Notes: generated by a model from the sequence alone, not told the origin. DNA of 64,000 nt from VXYL01 sp965203685 (GCA_965203685.1 OZ241908.1:4712001-4776000); one strand, 5' to 3'; positions 43,918 to 52,830 are shown, counted from the stretch's first letter. Program-made: numbers and translations.

Positions 43918-43937
43918 TGTCAGCTCCCTCCCCTTGC

Positions 43938-44399
43938 TTACATGCTGTCTTGAGCCGCCAACACCGCCTTGACGATGTTGTGGTAGCCCGTGCAGCGGCA
44001 GAGGTTCCCTTCGAGGCCGTCGCGAACCGCTGTCTCATCCAACCGCCCGTCGCTTTTCTGCACCATGTCGATGGCGCTCATGATCATGCCCGGTGTGCAG
44101 AAGCCACACTGTAGGGCGTGGTTCTCGCGAAACGCGGCCTGCATCGGGTGCAGGTCGTCGGGCCGGCCGATGCCCTCGATGGTGGTGACTTCAGCGCCGT
44201 CCGCCTGACCGGCGAGGACGGTGCAGGACTTCACCGCGGTGCCGTCCATGTGCACGACGCAGGCACCGCATTGGCTGGTGTCGCAACCGACGTGGGTGCC
44301 GGTGAGGCCGAGCCGTTCGCGCAGCACGTCCACCAGCAGCGTGTTGTCCGGCACGTTGAGACTATGCGACGTGCCGTTGACCGTAACTTTGATCTCCAC
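43938..44399 (-). CDS. coxS: [2Fe-2S] small subunit of molybdenum hydroxylase (CoxS-like)
   Basis: 153 residues with both iron-sulfur sites of the family. CDTSQCGACVVHMDGTAVKSC is the plant-type [2Fe-2S] cluster, and CGFCTPGM...CRCTGYHNIV is the second cluster in the four-helix domain. The length is typical. It passes electrons from the Mo centre in CoxL to the flavin in CoxM. It is 20 bp upstream of coxL and 51 bp after coxG. Confidence 0.95.
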   Translation of the reverse strand: MEIKVTVNGTSHSLNVPDNTLLVDVLRERLGLTGTHVGCDTSQCGACVVHMDGTAVKSCTVLAGQADGAEVTTIEGIGRPDDLHPMQAAFRENHALQCGFCTPGMIMSAIDMVQKSDGRLDETAVRDGLEGNLCRCTGYHNIVKAVLAAQDSM

Positions 44400-44450
44400 T
44401 CCCTTTAGCCCTCCCTTTAAGCTTTCGGGGTTGTTCGATTACAACGCTAC

Positions 44451-44894
44451 CTAGCCTCCGAAGTCCACCGCGAATCGCTCGAAGAAACTCGCCGCCATCT
44501 TGCGCGCGGCGCTATCCACGAGCCGCGAGCCGATCTGGGCCAGCTTGCCGCCGATGCCCCCGGCAATTCGGTACTTGAGCAGCGTCTCCCCGGCCGCGAC
44601 TTCCGCAAGTTCGACTTCGGCTGTCCCCTTGGCGAATCCGGCCACGCCGCCTTTCACATGGACTTCGAGCCGGTAGCTCTCGGGCCGCACCACGTCGCAA
44701 AGTGCGATCGCGGCGTTGAACGTGGCTCTGACCGGTCCCACCCGGGCCGCCACGACGGCCTCGAAACGGTCGTCGCCGACGGGCGTCATGCTGCGGCAGC
44801 CGTCGATGCAGCGCTCCAGGACGGCTGGATCATTCAGGGCGCCCCAGACGCGCTCCCGCGAACCCGCGATCAGGTACTCGCCCGACTGTTCCAC
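44451..44894 (-). CDS. coxG: CoxG family SRPBCC protein
   Basis: 147 residues with the START/SRPBCC layout of CoxG: SGEYLIAGSRERVWGALNDPAVLERCIDGCRSM at the N-terminus, and VHVKGGVAGFAKGTAEVELAE with LLKYRIAGGIGGKLAQIGSRLVD near the end. CoxG proteins are accessory factors, and some anchor or mature the Mo enzyme at the membrane or bind quinone. The gene is first in the operon, which fits an accessory role in assembly. Confidence 0.92.
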   Translation of the reverse strand: MEQSGEYLIAGSRERVWGALNDPAVLERCIDGCRSMTPVGDDRFEAVVAARVGPVRATFNAAIALCDVVRPESYRLEVHVKGGVAGFAKGTAEVELAEVAAGETLLKYRIAGGIGGKLAQIGSRLVDSAARKMAASFFERFAVDFGG

Positions 44895-45009
44895 GCGACT
44901 CCCTTGACCGCGAACCCGGCACTACTCTCGCACAAGAACGCGCTCAAGCGGAAGAGTGGCATGCGAGCGCCCCATAGCCGGTCCGGTACCTCGCATCCGC
45001 TCGGCCCCG

Positions 45010-45352
45010 TCACCGAGCGTCGAATGCCTCGCCCACCTCGACTGCGAAACCCGGGAGTAGCACACCTCGGGCGTCGTCACCGCGGACGAACACACCATGC
45101 TCCACGTACTCATCCCCCGCGAGAACCAGAACAGTGATCGTCTCGTCCAAGGGATTAGCGACTCGGCAGTACGTCGATTGCCCCGTCTGTGAACTCAAGC
45201 ACGTGGTTGCAGACGTTTGTGATGGCCAATATTGGTCTTGCGTTCCAGAGGCCTTGCAGCGCGTCGGCGTCCACCAGAATGCGGTTGTCGGTGCCGACGA
45301 CGCAGATCCCGCCTAGCGGCTGCGCATGGGGCATGGGGGTACCAATCGACAA
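45010..45352 (-). pseudogene. Uma2 endonuclease pseudogene with internal deletion
   Basis: Two pieces of a Uma2 protein in different frames. The upstream piece (to 45155) reads ILVDADALQGLWN...VLEFTDGAIDVLPS, matching the Uma2 N-terminus. The downstream piece (from about 45183) reads YCRVANPLDETITVLVLAGDEY, then VEHGVFVRGDDARGVLLPGF, matching its C-terminus. About 110 central residues, including the PD-(D/E)xK core, are gone. The joint at GTACTGCCGAGTCGC can be read as the end of the first piece and the start of the second, consistent with deletion between short direct repeats. Not functional. Confidence 0.82.
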
Positions 45353-45425
45353 CGGCGTCTGGCCATTCTTGGTACGACGTCCGTTCCTGTCAACGCTCGC
45401 ACCGACGGACAGGACAAACTCGCAT

Positions 45426-45450
45426 GGTACGCGGGCGGCCTCGCCCGCAT
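45426..45450. repeat. Palindromic repeat, half-element type A
   Basis: GGTACGCGGGCGGCCTCGCC-CGCAT: same arms as half A of the 28707 element with a different loop, so base-pairing is preserved (GCGGGC/GCCCGC). Located upstream of the uma2 remnant, in a 183-bp gap with no supported gene. Confidence 0.65.
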
Positions 45451-45535
45451 GGACGTTGCCAGGACTGAATGCGGTCGAGACGTCGCGTATCGCCCAGACC
45501 CGCCGTGCCGTTTGGAAACTCCGCGCAAGCGGAGT

Positions 45536-46552
45536 TCACACCCCCAAGCGCTCGTGCATGATGGGGCTTGTCGTCGTGTACTGCAGGTGCACCTTCTCGT
45601 TCGGGTTGAGCCTGGCCTTGATGGCGAACGCGGCGAGCGCCGCTTCGTGAAAACCCGAAAGGATGAGCTTCTTCTTGCCCGGGTAGGTGGCGATGTCGCC
45701 GATTGCGTAGATTCCGGGGATGTTCGTCTCGAAGCGCTCCGTGTCGGTAGGAATCTGGCTCTTCGAGAGTTCGAGGCCCCACTCGGCGATGGGTCCAAGC
45801 TTCGGGGACAGGCCGAAGAACACCAGCGCGTGATCGATGTCGACCTTGGTTACCGATTCGTCGGTGTGGCGAATACAAACGCGCTCAAGGCTTCCGTTCG
45901 CGGCTTCGAAGTCGACACAGTTGCCGATCATGAACCGCACTTGGCCCGCTGCTTCCAGTTCGCGCATTCGTGCAACGGTGGCCGGCGCGGCCCGAAAACG
46001 GTCGCTGCGGTGCACCAGGGTCATCGACTTGGCGTGCGGCGCCAATTCCACCGTCCAGTCGAACGCCGAGTCGCCCCCGCCCAGCACCAGGAGATCCTTG
46101 CCGCGATGGGCCGACGGATCGCGCACGCGGTAGAACACTTGGCGATCGAGGAACTGCTCAATCCCTGCCACGCGCAACGGCATGGGCTGGAAGGAACCGA
46201 CGCCGCCCGCGATGACGACGGCGCCCGCATCGAACTCTTCGCCCCGGCTGGTGACCACGCGGAAACGGTCGTCGACGGTGGCGACCTCTGTCACCTGGGC
46301 GTCCAGGTGGAAGCCCGCGTCAAACGGCTTGATCTGTTCGAGCAACTGATCCACGAGTTCCTGCGCGTCGCAGACCGGGATCGCCGGGATGTCGTAGATG
46401 GGTTTGTCGGGATACAACTCGGCACATTGGCCGCCGGGGGCCGGCAAGGCGTCGACGATGTGTGCCTTAATCCCGAGCAGACCGAGTTCGAATACCTGAA
46501 ACAGGCCGCATGGGCCAGCGCCCACGATCACGACGTCTGTTTTGGTGGCCAA
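45536..46552 (-). CDS. Ferredoxin--NADP(+) reductase, thioredoxin reductase-like type
   Basis: 338 residues. VVIVGAGPCGLFQVFELGLLG is the FAD dinucleotide-binding motif, and LPAPGGQCAELYPDKPIYDIPA is characteristic of the TrxR-like ferredoxin-NADP reductases. LLVLGGGDSAFDWTVELAP is the NADPH-binding motif, and IYAIGDIATYPGKKKLILSGF is the C-terminal FAD motif. There is no CxxC active site of thioredoxin reductase, which supports the FNR assignment. It supplies electrons to ferredoxin-dependent enzymes or recycles them. It follows cysNC by 50 bp on the same strand. Confidence 0.92.
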   Translation of the reverse strand: MATKTDVVIVGAGPCGLFQVFELGLLGIKAHIVDALPAPGGQCAELYPDKPIYDIPAIPVCDAQELVDQLLEQIKPFDAGFHLDAQVTEVATVDDRFRVVTSRGEEFDAGAVVIAGGVGSFQPMPLRVAGIEQFLDRQVFYRVRDPSAHRGKDLLVLGGGDSAFDWTVELAPHAKSMTLVHRSDRFRAAPATVARMRELEAAGQVRFMIGNCVDFEAANGSLERVCIRHTDESVTKVDIDHALVFFGLSPKLGPIAEWGLELSKSQIPTDTERFETNIPGIYAIGDIATYPGKKKLILSGFHEAALAAFAIKARLNPNEKVHLQYTTTSPIMHERLGV

Positions 46553-46602
46553 GGGGTGTCCTCCTTACAAGCAAGGTCGGGCCGCGCGTCAAGTGCGACC
46601 GC

Positions 46603-48570
46603 CTAGTGAATGAAATTCTTCTCGCGAAGCAAGTCGATGATGCGCGCAGCACAGGCGTCGACGCCGAGGCGGTCGGTCTCGAGCGTGAGATCCGGCGCAA
46701 CGGGCTCGTCGAAGTCCTCGGTGACGCCCGGCACGTGGGGCGCCTCCCCGCGCTCCGCGGCCGTGTAGAGGCCATCCTCGTCACGGTCCTTCAACACCGT
46801 CAACGGGGCCGTCAGGTAGACCTCCAGGAATCGATCCTCCCCGATGGCGCGACGCGCCCGTTCCCGAACGGCTTCCTCGGGCGCGACGAACGACGTCAGG
46901 CAGATCAGGCCCGCGTCGTTCATCAGCCGCGCGGTTTCGGCCGCACGACGGATGTTCTCCGAGCGTTCCTCGGGGCTGAACCCCAAGTCACGACTCATGC
47001 CCAAGCGGAAGCTCTGGCCGTCGAGGACGGTGGCGAGTCCGCCAGCGTCGAACAGCTTGCGCTCGACGGCGTGGGCGATCGCCGTCTTGCCGACCTTGGC
47101 AAGGCCGGTCAGCAGCACCGTCACCGGATGCTGGCCAAGGCGCGCCGCCCGTTCGTCGGGCGCCACGCGGCTTACGGCCGCATGCAAGTCGCCGTGCGGC
47201 GTGCGATCCCAAGCCGCCTGGGCGATCGAACCGCCGGGAGCGAACGCCATGCCAGCGCCGACCGTGACGTTGGAGATGCGGTCGATGAAGATCAGGCTGC
47301 CCAAGTCACGGTTGGCGCCGTAGGCGTCGAACGCGATGGACTCCGTCAAGGCGACTTCGACGCGCCCGATTTCGTTGAGTTTGAGCCTCGACGCTGCTTC
47401 GTGCTGCAACGTGTTGACGTCCACGCGGTAGCGCAACGCCGACGCCTGCCCGACCACTTGGCGCGTACCGTGCTTGACGATGTACGGCCGCCCTGGGACG
47501 AGGGCATCGTCCGCCATCCAAACCACCATCGCGTCGAGGCGGTCGGCGATGTAAGGCAGGCCGCCGGGCGCCGCGAGCACGTCGCCGCGGCTGACATCGA
47601 CGTCGTCGGCCAGCGTCAGGGTGACCGCCATCGGTGCGAACGCCTCCTCGAGGTCGCCGTCCATGGTGACGATGCGGCCGACCTTCGAGCGACGTCCCGA
47701 GGGCACCACTACCACCTCGTCTCCAGACCGGACGACGCCGCCCGCGACGCTGCCGCTGTAGCCGCGAAACGACGCATCGGGGCGGTTGACCACTTGGACC
47801 GGCAGGCGGAAGTGCTCGATGTCCTTGTCCGCGGCGATCTGCACGTTCTCCAGGAGGTGCATCAGGGTCGCGCCCTGGTACCACGGCATGTTCGGCGATT
47901 GTTCGACGACGTTGTCGCCGTACAGCGCGGAGATCGGGATGAAGTGCATCTCGTCGACGCCGAGTTTCGAGGTGAACGCGAAGTAGTCGGCCCGGATGGC
48001 GTCGAATACGCCTTCGTCGTAGTCCACCGTGTCCATCTTGTTCACCGCCACCACGAGGTGCCGGATCCCGAGCAGGCGCGCGATGAACGTGTGGCGGCGG
48101 GTTTGCGGCAGGACGCCTTGCCGGGCGTCGATGAGAATGACGGCCAAGTCGCAGGTGGACGCTCCGGTGGCCATGTTCCGCGTGTACTGCTCGTGGCCCG
48201 GCGTGTCGGCGATGATGAACTTGCGCTTGGTGGTCGAGAAATACCGGTACGCGACGTCGATGGTGATGCCTTGCTCGCGCTCGGCCTGCAGTCCGTCGAC
48301 CAAGAGCGCGTAGTCGACCCCATCGCGTTGCGTGCCCGTGGTCTTGCTGTCGCGCACGATGGCGTCCAACTGGTCCTCGTAGATCATCTTCGAGTCGTGG
48401 AGCAGGCGGCCGATCAGCGTGCTCTTGCCGTCGTCGACGCTGCCGCAGGTGAGGAACTTGAGGATCTCCTTGCGCTCGTGCTGGGCAAGGTACGCATGGA
48501 TGTCGCTGGCGATCAGGTCTGTTTCGTGCGGCGGGCCAGCCCCTCGCGCTCCCCGGGCCGACATGGTCAT
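46603..48570 (-). CDS. cysNC: Bifunctional sulfate adenylyltransferase subunit 1 / adenylylsulfate kinase
   Basis: 655 residues. The N-terminal GTPase domain (CysN) has GSVDDGKSTLIGRLLHDS (P-loop), DTPGHEQYTRNMATGA and NKMD. The beta-barrel region is followed by the CysC kinase with its P-loop LLTGLAKVGKTAIAHAVE, EVYLTAPL and DFDEPVAPDLTLETD. With CysD it makes APS from sulfate and ATP, driven by GTP, and then phosphorylates it to PAPS. The frame extends upstream to 48729, but the ATG at 48570 overlaps the cysD stop (TGATG) and fits the homologues. Confidence 0.95.
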   Translation of the reverse strand: MTMSARGARGAGPPHETDLIASDIHAYLAQHERKEILKFLTCGSVDDGKSTLIGRLLHDSKMIYEDQLDAIVRDSKTTGTQRDGVDYALLVDGLQAEREQGITIDVAYRYFSTTKRKFIIADTPGHEQYTRNMATGASTCDLAVILIDARQGVLPQTRRHTFIARLLGIRHLVVAVNKMDTVDYDEGVFDAIRADYFAFTSKLGVDEMHFIPISALYGDNVVEQSPNMPWYQGATLMHLLENVQIAADKDIEHFRLPVQVVNRPDASFRGYSGSVAGGVVRSGDEVVVVPSGRRSKVGRIVTMDGDLEEAFAPMAVTLTLADDVDVSRGDVLAAPGGLPYIADRLDAMVVWMADDALVPGRPYIVKHGTRQVVGQASALRYRVDVNTLQHEAASRLKLNEIGRVEVALTESIAFDAYGANRDLGSLIFIDRISNVTVGAGMAFAPGGSIAQAAWDRTPHGDLHAAVSRVAPDERAARLGQHPVTVLLTGLAKVGKTAIAHAVERKLFDAGGLATVLDGQSFRLGMSRDLGFSPEERSENIRRAAETARLMNDAGLICLTSFVAPEEAVRERARRAIGEDRFLEVYLTAPLTVLKDRDEDGLYTAAERGEAPHVPGVTEDFDEPVAPDLTLETDRLGVDACAARIIDLLREKNFIH

Positions 48571-49478
48571 CAGAAGTAGCCCTCGCGCTTCTTCTGCTCC
48601 ATGGATCCGGAGGCGTCGTAGTCGATCAGGCGGCCTTGGCGCTCGGAGTGCGTGGCGATCAGCATCTCCTGGATGATCTCCGGCAGGGTGGCAGCCTCGG
48701 ATTCGATCGCACCAGACAGCGGATAGCACCCCAGCGTGCGGAAGCGTACGGAGCGCATGGTCGGTTCCTCGCCCGACTCAAGCTCCATGCGGTCGTCGTC
48801 CACCATGATGAGCGTACCGTCGCGTTCAACGACGGGACGCTTGGCCGCCAAGTAGAGCGGCACGATCTCGATGTTCTCGAGATAGACGTACTGCCAGACG
48901 TCGAGTTCGGTCCAGTTGGACAGAGGGAAGACGCGCACTTCCTCGTCCGGGTTGATGCGGCCGTTGTAGAGGTTCCAGAGTTCCGGGCGCTGGCTCTTCG
49001 GATCCCAGCGGTGGTTGCGGTCGCGCACGGAGTACACCCGCTCCTTGGCGCGGGACTTCTCCTCGTCACGCCGCGCGCCGCCAAAGCACGCGTCGAAGCC
49101 GTACTTGTCGAGCGCATCCTTGAGCGCCTGCGTCTTCATGATGTCGGTGTATTTGCGGCTGCCGTACGTGAACGGCGTGACGTTGGCGGCACGGCCCTCT
49201 TCGTTGGTATAGACGATCAGGTCCAACTCCAACTCCCGCGCGATGCGGTCGCGGAAGGCGATCATGTCCCGGAACTTCCACGTGGTGTCGACGTGGAGGA
49301 GCGGGAACGGCAGCCGACCCGGGTAGAAAGCCTTGCGCGCCAAGTGCAGCAGCACCGACGAATCCTTGCCGATGGAGTACAGGAGGACCGGCCGCTCGAA
49401 CTCGGCAGCGACCTCGCGGATGATGTGGATGCTCTCCGCTTCGAGTTGTTTGAGGTGCGTGAGCGTGTAGCCCGGCAT
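48570..49478 (-). CDS. cysD: Sulfate adenylyltransferase subunit 2
   Basis: 302 residues. HLKQLEAESIHIIREVAAEFERPVLLYSIGKDSSVLLHLARKAF contains the SGGKDS-type ATP pyrophosphatase loop. PFPLLHVDTTWKFRDMIAFRDR and CFGGARRDEEKSRAKERVYSVRDRNHRWDPKSQRPE are the conserved substrate-binding regions. It transfers AMP from ATP to sulfate, as the catalytic partner of CysN. A plausible promoter lies upstream (49518-49547). Confidence 0.96.
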   Translation of the reverse strand: MPGYTLTHLKQLEAESIHIIREVAAEFERPVLLYSIGKDSSVLLHLARKAFYPGRLPFPLLHVDTTWKFRDMIAFRDRIARELELDLIVYTNEEGRAANVTPFTYGSRKYTDIMKTQALKDALDKYGFDACFGGARRDEEKSRAKERVYSVRDRNHRWDPKSQRPELWNLYNGRINPDEEVRVFPLSNWTELDVWQYVYLENIEIVPLYLAAKRPVVERDGTLIMVDDDRMELESGEEPTMRSVRFRTLGCYPLSGAIESEAATLPEIIQEMLIATHSERQGRLIDYDASGSMEQKKREGYF

Positions 49479-49517
49479 GCGCGGATACCCCGCGTACTGG
49501 AACCCGAAAAGGCGCGC

Positions 49518-49547
49518 TTTATACGGGGTTCACGCGCCCGCGTCCAA
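49518..49547 (-). promoter_or_regulatory. Candidate sigma70-type promoter of cysD
   Basis: On the minus strand TTGGAC (42-47 region) and TATAAA (18-23 region) are separated by 18 bp in the 153-bp gap between gatB's stop and cysD's start. TATAAA matches the -10 box well; the -35 match is partial. A regulator site such as that of a CysB-type activator is not recognisable to me. Confidence 0.4.
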
Positions 49548-49631
49548 GTCGGAGTGGTTATATGGTTAACTGCCGCGGAACTCAAGCGGGGCGGGGGGAC
49601 GTCCCGCGCGCTCCGCGGCTCCGCGAGCTAC

Positions 49632-51065
49632 TCAAGAAGCCAGGTGTTCGCGTAGCAACTCGTTCACTTTACGCGGGTTGGCCTTTCCCGACGTCGCCTT
49701 CATCACCTGCCCGACGAAGAACCCGAGTAGCTTCGCCTGGCCGCCGCGGTACTGCTCCGCCTGCGCCGGATTGGCGGCCACGATGTCCGTGACGACCTGG
49801 GTCAACGCATCATCGTCGCTGACCTGCTTCAAGCCGTGCTCGGCAATCAGATCGTCCACGTCACCTTCGCCGGCCGACCACAGCATGTCGAACAGCGACT
49901 TCGCGATCTTCCCGGACACCGTCTCGTCCAGCGTGCGCTCGATCAGCTTCGCCAATTGCGCGGCGGGTACCGGGATCATCGACGGCGGACGCCCGTCGCG
50001 ATTGAGGGCCGCCGCGACATCTCCCATGAGCCAGTTGGCAGCGGCCTTGGGTTGACCGCCGGCATCCACGGCCGCCTCGAAGTAAGCCGCCCTGTCGGGA
50101 TCCGCGACCAGCCACCGGGCGTCGTGGTCGTCGAGGTCGAGGTCGCGCCGGTAGCGCTCGCGCTTCGCGTCGGGCAACTCGGGCAACGTCGCACGAACTT
50201 CAGCCAGCAGTTGCTCGGTCACCACGACCGGCAAGAGATCGGGGTCCGGGAAGTACCGGTAGTCGTCGGATAGTTCCTTGCCGCGCATCGGTCGCGTCTC
50301 GTCACGGTCCGCGTCGTAGAGCAACGTCTCCCGGTCGACCGTGCCGCCCGACTCCAGGACGTCGATCTGACGGTCGATCTCGAACACCAAGGCCTTCTCG
50401 AGAAAGCGGAACGAGTTGAGGTTCTTGATCTCGGTGCGCTCGCCGAGCGGCGCGCCTGGCCGCCGCACCGACACGTTGGCATCGCAGCGCATCGAGCCTT
50501 GGCTCATGTCGCCGTCGCAGATGCCTAGATAGCGCACGAGCGCGTGCATGGCGCGAAAGTACGCCACCGCCTCGCTAGGACTCGTCAACTGCGGCTCGCT
50601 GACGACCTCCAGCAACGGCGTGCCGGCCCGGTTGAGGTCGATCCCGGTGAGGCCCACGTAGTCCTCGTGCAGGGACTTGCCGGCATCCTCTTCGAGATGG
50701 GCACGCGTGAGTTCGATCTGCTGCGAAACGCCGTCGGTATGGATCGTCAAGTGACCCCCGCACACGATGGGCTCGTCGAGTTGGCTGATCTGGTAGCCCT
50801 TCGGCAGATCGGGGTAGAAATAGTTCTTGCGGTCGAATCGGCAGGTTTCCGCGATCTCGCCCTCGACCGCCAATCCAAACAGCACGGCTTTGCGGACGAC
50901 CTCGCCGTTCAGTACCGGTAGGACGCCGGGCAGCGCGAGATCGACCGTGCACGCCTGCGTATTGGCCGGCTCGCCGAACGCGGTCCCGGCACCCGAGAAG
51001 ATCTTCGAGGCCGTGTTGAGTTGCACGTGCACCTCGAGCCCGATCACGCTCTCCCACTTGGCCAT
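49632..51065 (-). CDS. gatB: Asp/Glu-tRNA amidotransferase subunit B
   Basis: 477 residues. WESVIGLEVHVQLNTASKIFSGAG is the GatB start, and CTVDLALPGVLPVLN, KNYFYPDLPKGYQISQ, GIDLNRAGTPLLEVVSEP and SMRCDANVSVRRPG are the family blocks. The C-terminal YqeY-like tail ends VNELLREHLAS. GatB activates Glu-tRNA(Gln) or Asp-tRNA(Asn) by phosphorylation and hands ammonia from GatA. The ATG at 51065 overlaps the gatA stop (TGATG). Confidence 0.97.
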   Translation of the reverse strand: MAKWESVIGLEVHVQLNTASKIFSGAGTAFGEPANTQACTVDLALPGVLPVLNGEVVRKAVLFGLAVEGEIAETCRFDRKNYFYPDLPKGYQISQLDEPIVCGGHLTIHTDGVSQQIELTRAHLEEDAGKSLHEDYVGLTGIDLNRAGTPLLEVVSEPQLTSPSEAVAYFRAMHALVRYLGICDGDMSQGSMRCDANVSVRRPGAPLGERTEIKNLNSFRFLEKALVFEIDRQIDVLESGGTVDRETLLYDADRDETRPMRGKELSDDYRYFPDPDLLPVVVTEQLLAEVRATLPELPDAKRERYRRDLDLDDHDARWLVADPDRAAYFEAAVDAGGQPKAAANWLMGDVAAALNRDGRPPSMIPVPAAQLAKLIERTLDETVSGKIAKSLFDMLWSAGEGDVDDLIAEHGLKQVSDDDALTQVVTDIVAANPAQAEQYRGGQAKLLGFFVGQVMKATSGKANPRKVNELLREHLAS

Positions 51066-52516
51066 CAGACCGCCCCCGCCATCGCTGGTGCCTGCAAGTG
51101 CCAGTCGGTCTCGCGCTGGTAGGCCTCGCCGAGCGCGAGCAGACGGTCTTCGGCAAAGTGCGGACCGATGACCTGCAGACCCACGGGCAGCCCGTCCGCG
51201 AATCCACAAGGGATCGACAACGCGGGAAGGCCGGCCAGGCTCGCAGGTACCGTGTACACGTCCTGCTTATACATCACGGTGGGGTCCGCCGCGCCGGTGA
51301 GCGCACCGATGGCTGGCGCTGGCGTCGGCGTCGCGGGGGTCAACAAGACGTCTACGTGTCGGAAGGCGTCGAGGAAATCCTGGCGGATCAACCGCCGGAC
51401 TCGTTGCGCCTGGCCGTAGTACGCGTCGTAGTAGCCGACCGACAGCGTGTAAGTGCCGGTGAGAATCCGCCGCTTCACCTCGACTCCAAAGCCTTCGCTG
51501 CGCGAGCGCCGGTACAGGTCGTCAAGATCGGCCGGTTCCGCGGCCCGATGGCCGTAGCGGACGCCGTCGTAGCGCGACAGGTTGGTCGACGCCTCGGCGC
51601 TGGCAACCACGTAGTACACCGGCACGGCGAACTCGGTGTGCGGGAGCGAGACGTCGTGGCAGCGGTGTCCGAGCCGCTTGAGCGACACGACCGCATCCTC
51701 GAGCGGGCCGGCGACGTCGCCGCCGAGGTCCGTCCAGTATTCGCGCGGGATGCCTACGTCCAACGTGGACTGAGGCGCATTCGGCGTGGGGCCCTCGTTG
51801 GCGCTGGTCGAATCGCGCGGGTCATGGCCTTCCATGTGACCGAGCAGCAATCGCAGATCCGCAGCGCTGCGCGCCATCGGCCCGCCCTGGTCGAGGCTCG
51901 AAGCAAACGCCACCATGCCGAAACGCGACACGCGCCCATAGGTTGGCTTGAGGCCGCTGATGCCACAGAACGCAGCCGGCTGGCGGATCGACCCGCCCGT
52001 GTCCGTGCCCGTCGCGGCGGGGACCAGGCCAGCGGCGACTGCCGCCGCGGAGCCACCCGAGGAACCACCGGGGACGCGACCGGCATCCCACGGATTGGCG
52101 ACAGGGCCGAAGAAGCTCGTCTCGTTGGTGGACCCCATCGCGAACTCGTCCATGTTCGTCTTGCCGACCGTGACCGCTCCGGCCGCGCCCAGTCGTGCGA
52201 CGACGGTCGCGTCGTAGGGTGAGACGAAGTGTTCGAGCATCCTCGACGCGCACGTCGTGCGCACGCCGTCCGTGCAAAAGATGTCCTTGTGGGCGATCGG
52301 CACGCCGAGCAATCCGCGCATGCCACCACGGGCAATGGCCTCGTCTGCCCGTGCCGCGCTCACCATGGCCTGTTCCTCGCACACGGTGACGAAGGCGTTG
52401 AGGCGCCCGGCGGCATCGATTCGATCCAGGCAGCTGCGGACGATCTCGACGCTGCTCACCGCGTTGGCCGCAAGCGCGTCCCGGGTCCCGACGAGTGTCC
52501 CCAAACTCTCGTTCAC
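51065..52516 (-). CDS. gatA: Asp/Glu-tRNA amidotransferase subunit A
   Basis: 483 residues of the amidase-signature family. GVPIAHKDIFCTDGVRTTCAS contains the catalytic Lys, and VPGGSSGGSAAAVAAGLVPAATGTDTGGSIRQPAAFCG carries the cis-Ser/Ser active-site loop. It liberates ammonia from glutamine for the transamidation of misacylated tRNAs. It lies between gatC (11 bp away) and gatB. Confidence 0.97.
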   Translation of the reverse strand: MNESLGTLVGTRDALAANAVSSVEIVRSCLDRIDAAGRLNAFVTVCEEQAMVSAARADEAIARGGMRGLLGVPIAHKDIFCTDGVRTTCASRMLEHFVSPYDATVVARLGAAGAVTVGKTNMDEFAMGSTNETSFFGPVANPWDAGRVPGGSSGGSAAAVAAGLVPAATGTDTGGSIRQPAAFCGISGLKPTYGRVSRFGMVAFASSLDQGGPMARSAADLRLLLGHMEGHDPRDSTSANEGPTPNAPQSTLDVGIPREYWTDLGGDVAGPLEDAVVSLKRLGHRCHDVSLPHTEFAVPVYYVVASAEASTNLSRYDGVRYGHRAAEPADLDDLYRRSRSEGFGVEVKRRILTGTYTLSVGYYDAYYGQAQRVRRLIRQDFLDAFRHVDVLLTPATPTPAPAIGALTGAADPTVMYKQDVYTVPASLAGLPALSIPCGFADGLPVGLQVIGPHFAEDRLLALGEAYQRETDWHLQAPAMAGAV

Positions 52517-52527
52517 GCCAAGCGCGC

Positions 52528-52830
52528 CTATTCCACGACTCGCGGCACGAGGTAGAGCCCGTCCCGGGCCAGCGGCGCGTTGCTCTGTAGACGGTCGCGG
52601 TCGATGGACTCGGTGACGGCGTCGTCCCGAAGCGGCTGCGTGCCGTCCAGCGGATGGGCTAGCGGCAGCACACCGTGCGTGTCGACCGACTGCATGGCAT
52701 CGATCAAGCCGACGATCTTGTCCAGATCGGCTTGCAGCAGTGTCCTCTCTTCAGTCTCCAGACTGAGCGCGGCGAGGCGCATCAGCTTCTCGACGACGTC
52801 TCCTGGAACCGCCAAGGGATTACCCACCAA
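52528..52830 (-). CDS. gatC: Asp/Glu-tRNA amidotransferase subunit C
   Basis: A 100-residue GatC. VEKLMRLAALSLETEERTLLQADLDKIVGLIDAMQSVDTHGVLPLAHPLDG is the standard GatC helix and belt, and LRDDAVTESIDRDRLQSNAPLARDGLYLVPRVVE is the C-terminal part. GatC stabilises the GatA-GatB interaction. It is first in the gatCAB operon and divergent from mreB, a conserved gammaproteobacterial arrangement. Confidence 0.96.
   Translation of the reverse strand: MVGNPLAVPGDVVEKLMRLAALSLETEERTLLQADLDKIVGLIDAMQSVDTHGVLPLAHPLDGTQPLRDDAVTESIDRDRLQSNAPLARDGLYLVPRVVE

Noticed and set aside
40763..44894. Annotating the operon as a proven aerobic CO dehydrogenase
   Set aside because: AYRGAGR is the form II signature; CO oxidation is not established for that group.
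49480..49631. Possible tRNA or riboswitch in the gatB-cysD gap
   Set aside because: No cloverleaf, anticodon arm or known riboswitch core could be drawn; only a candidate promoter remains.
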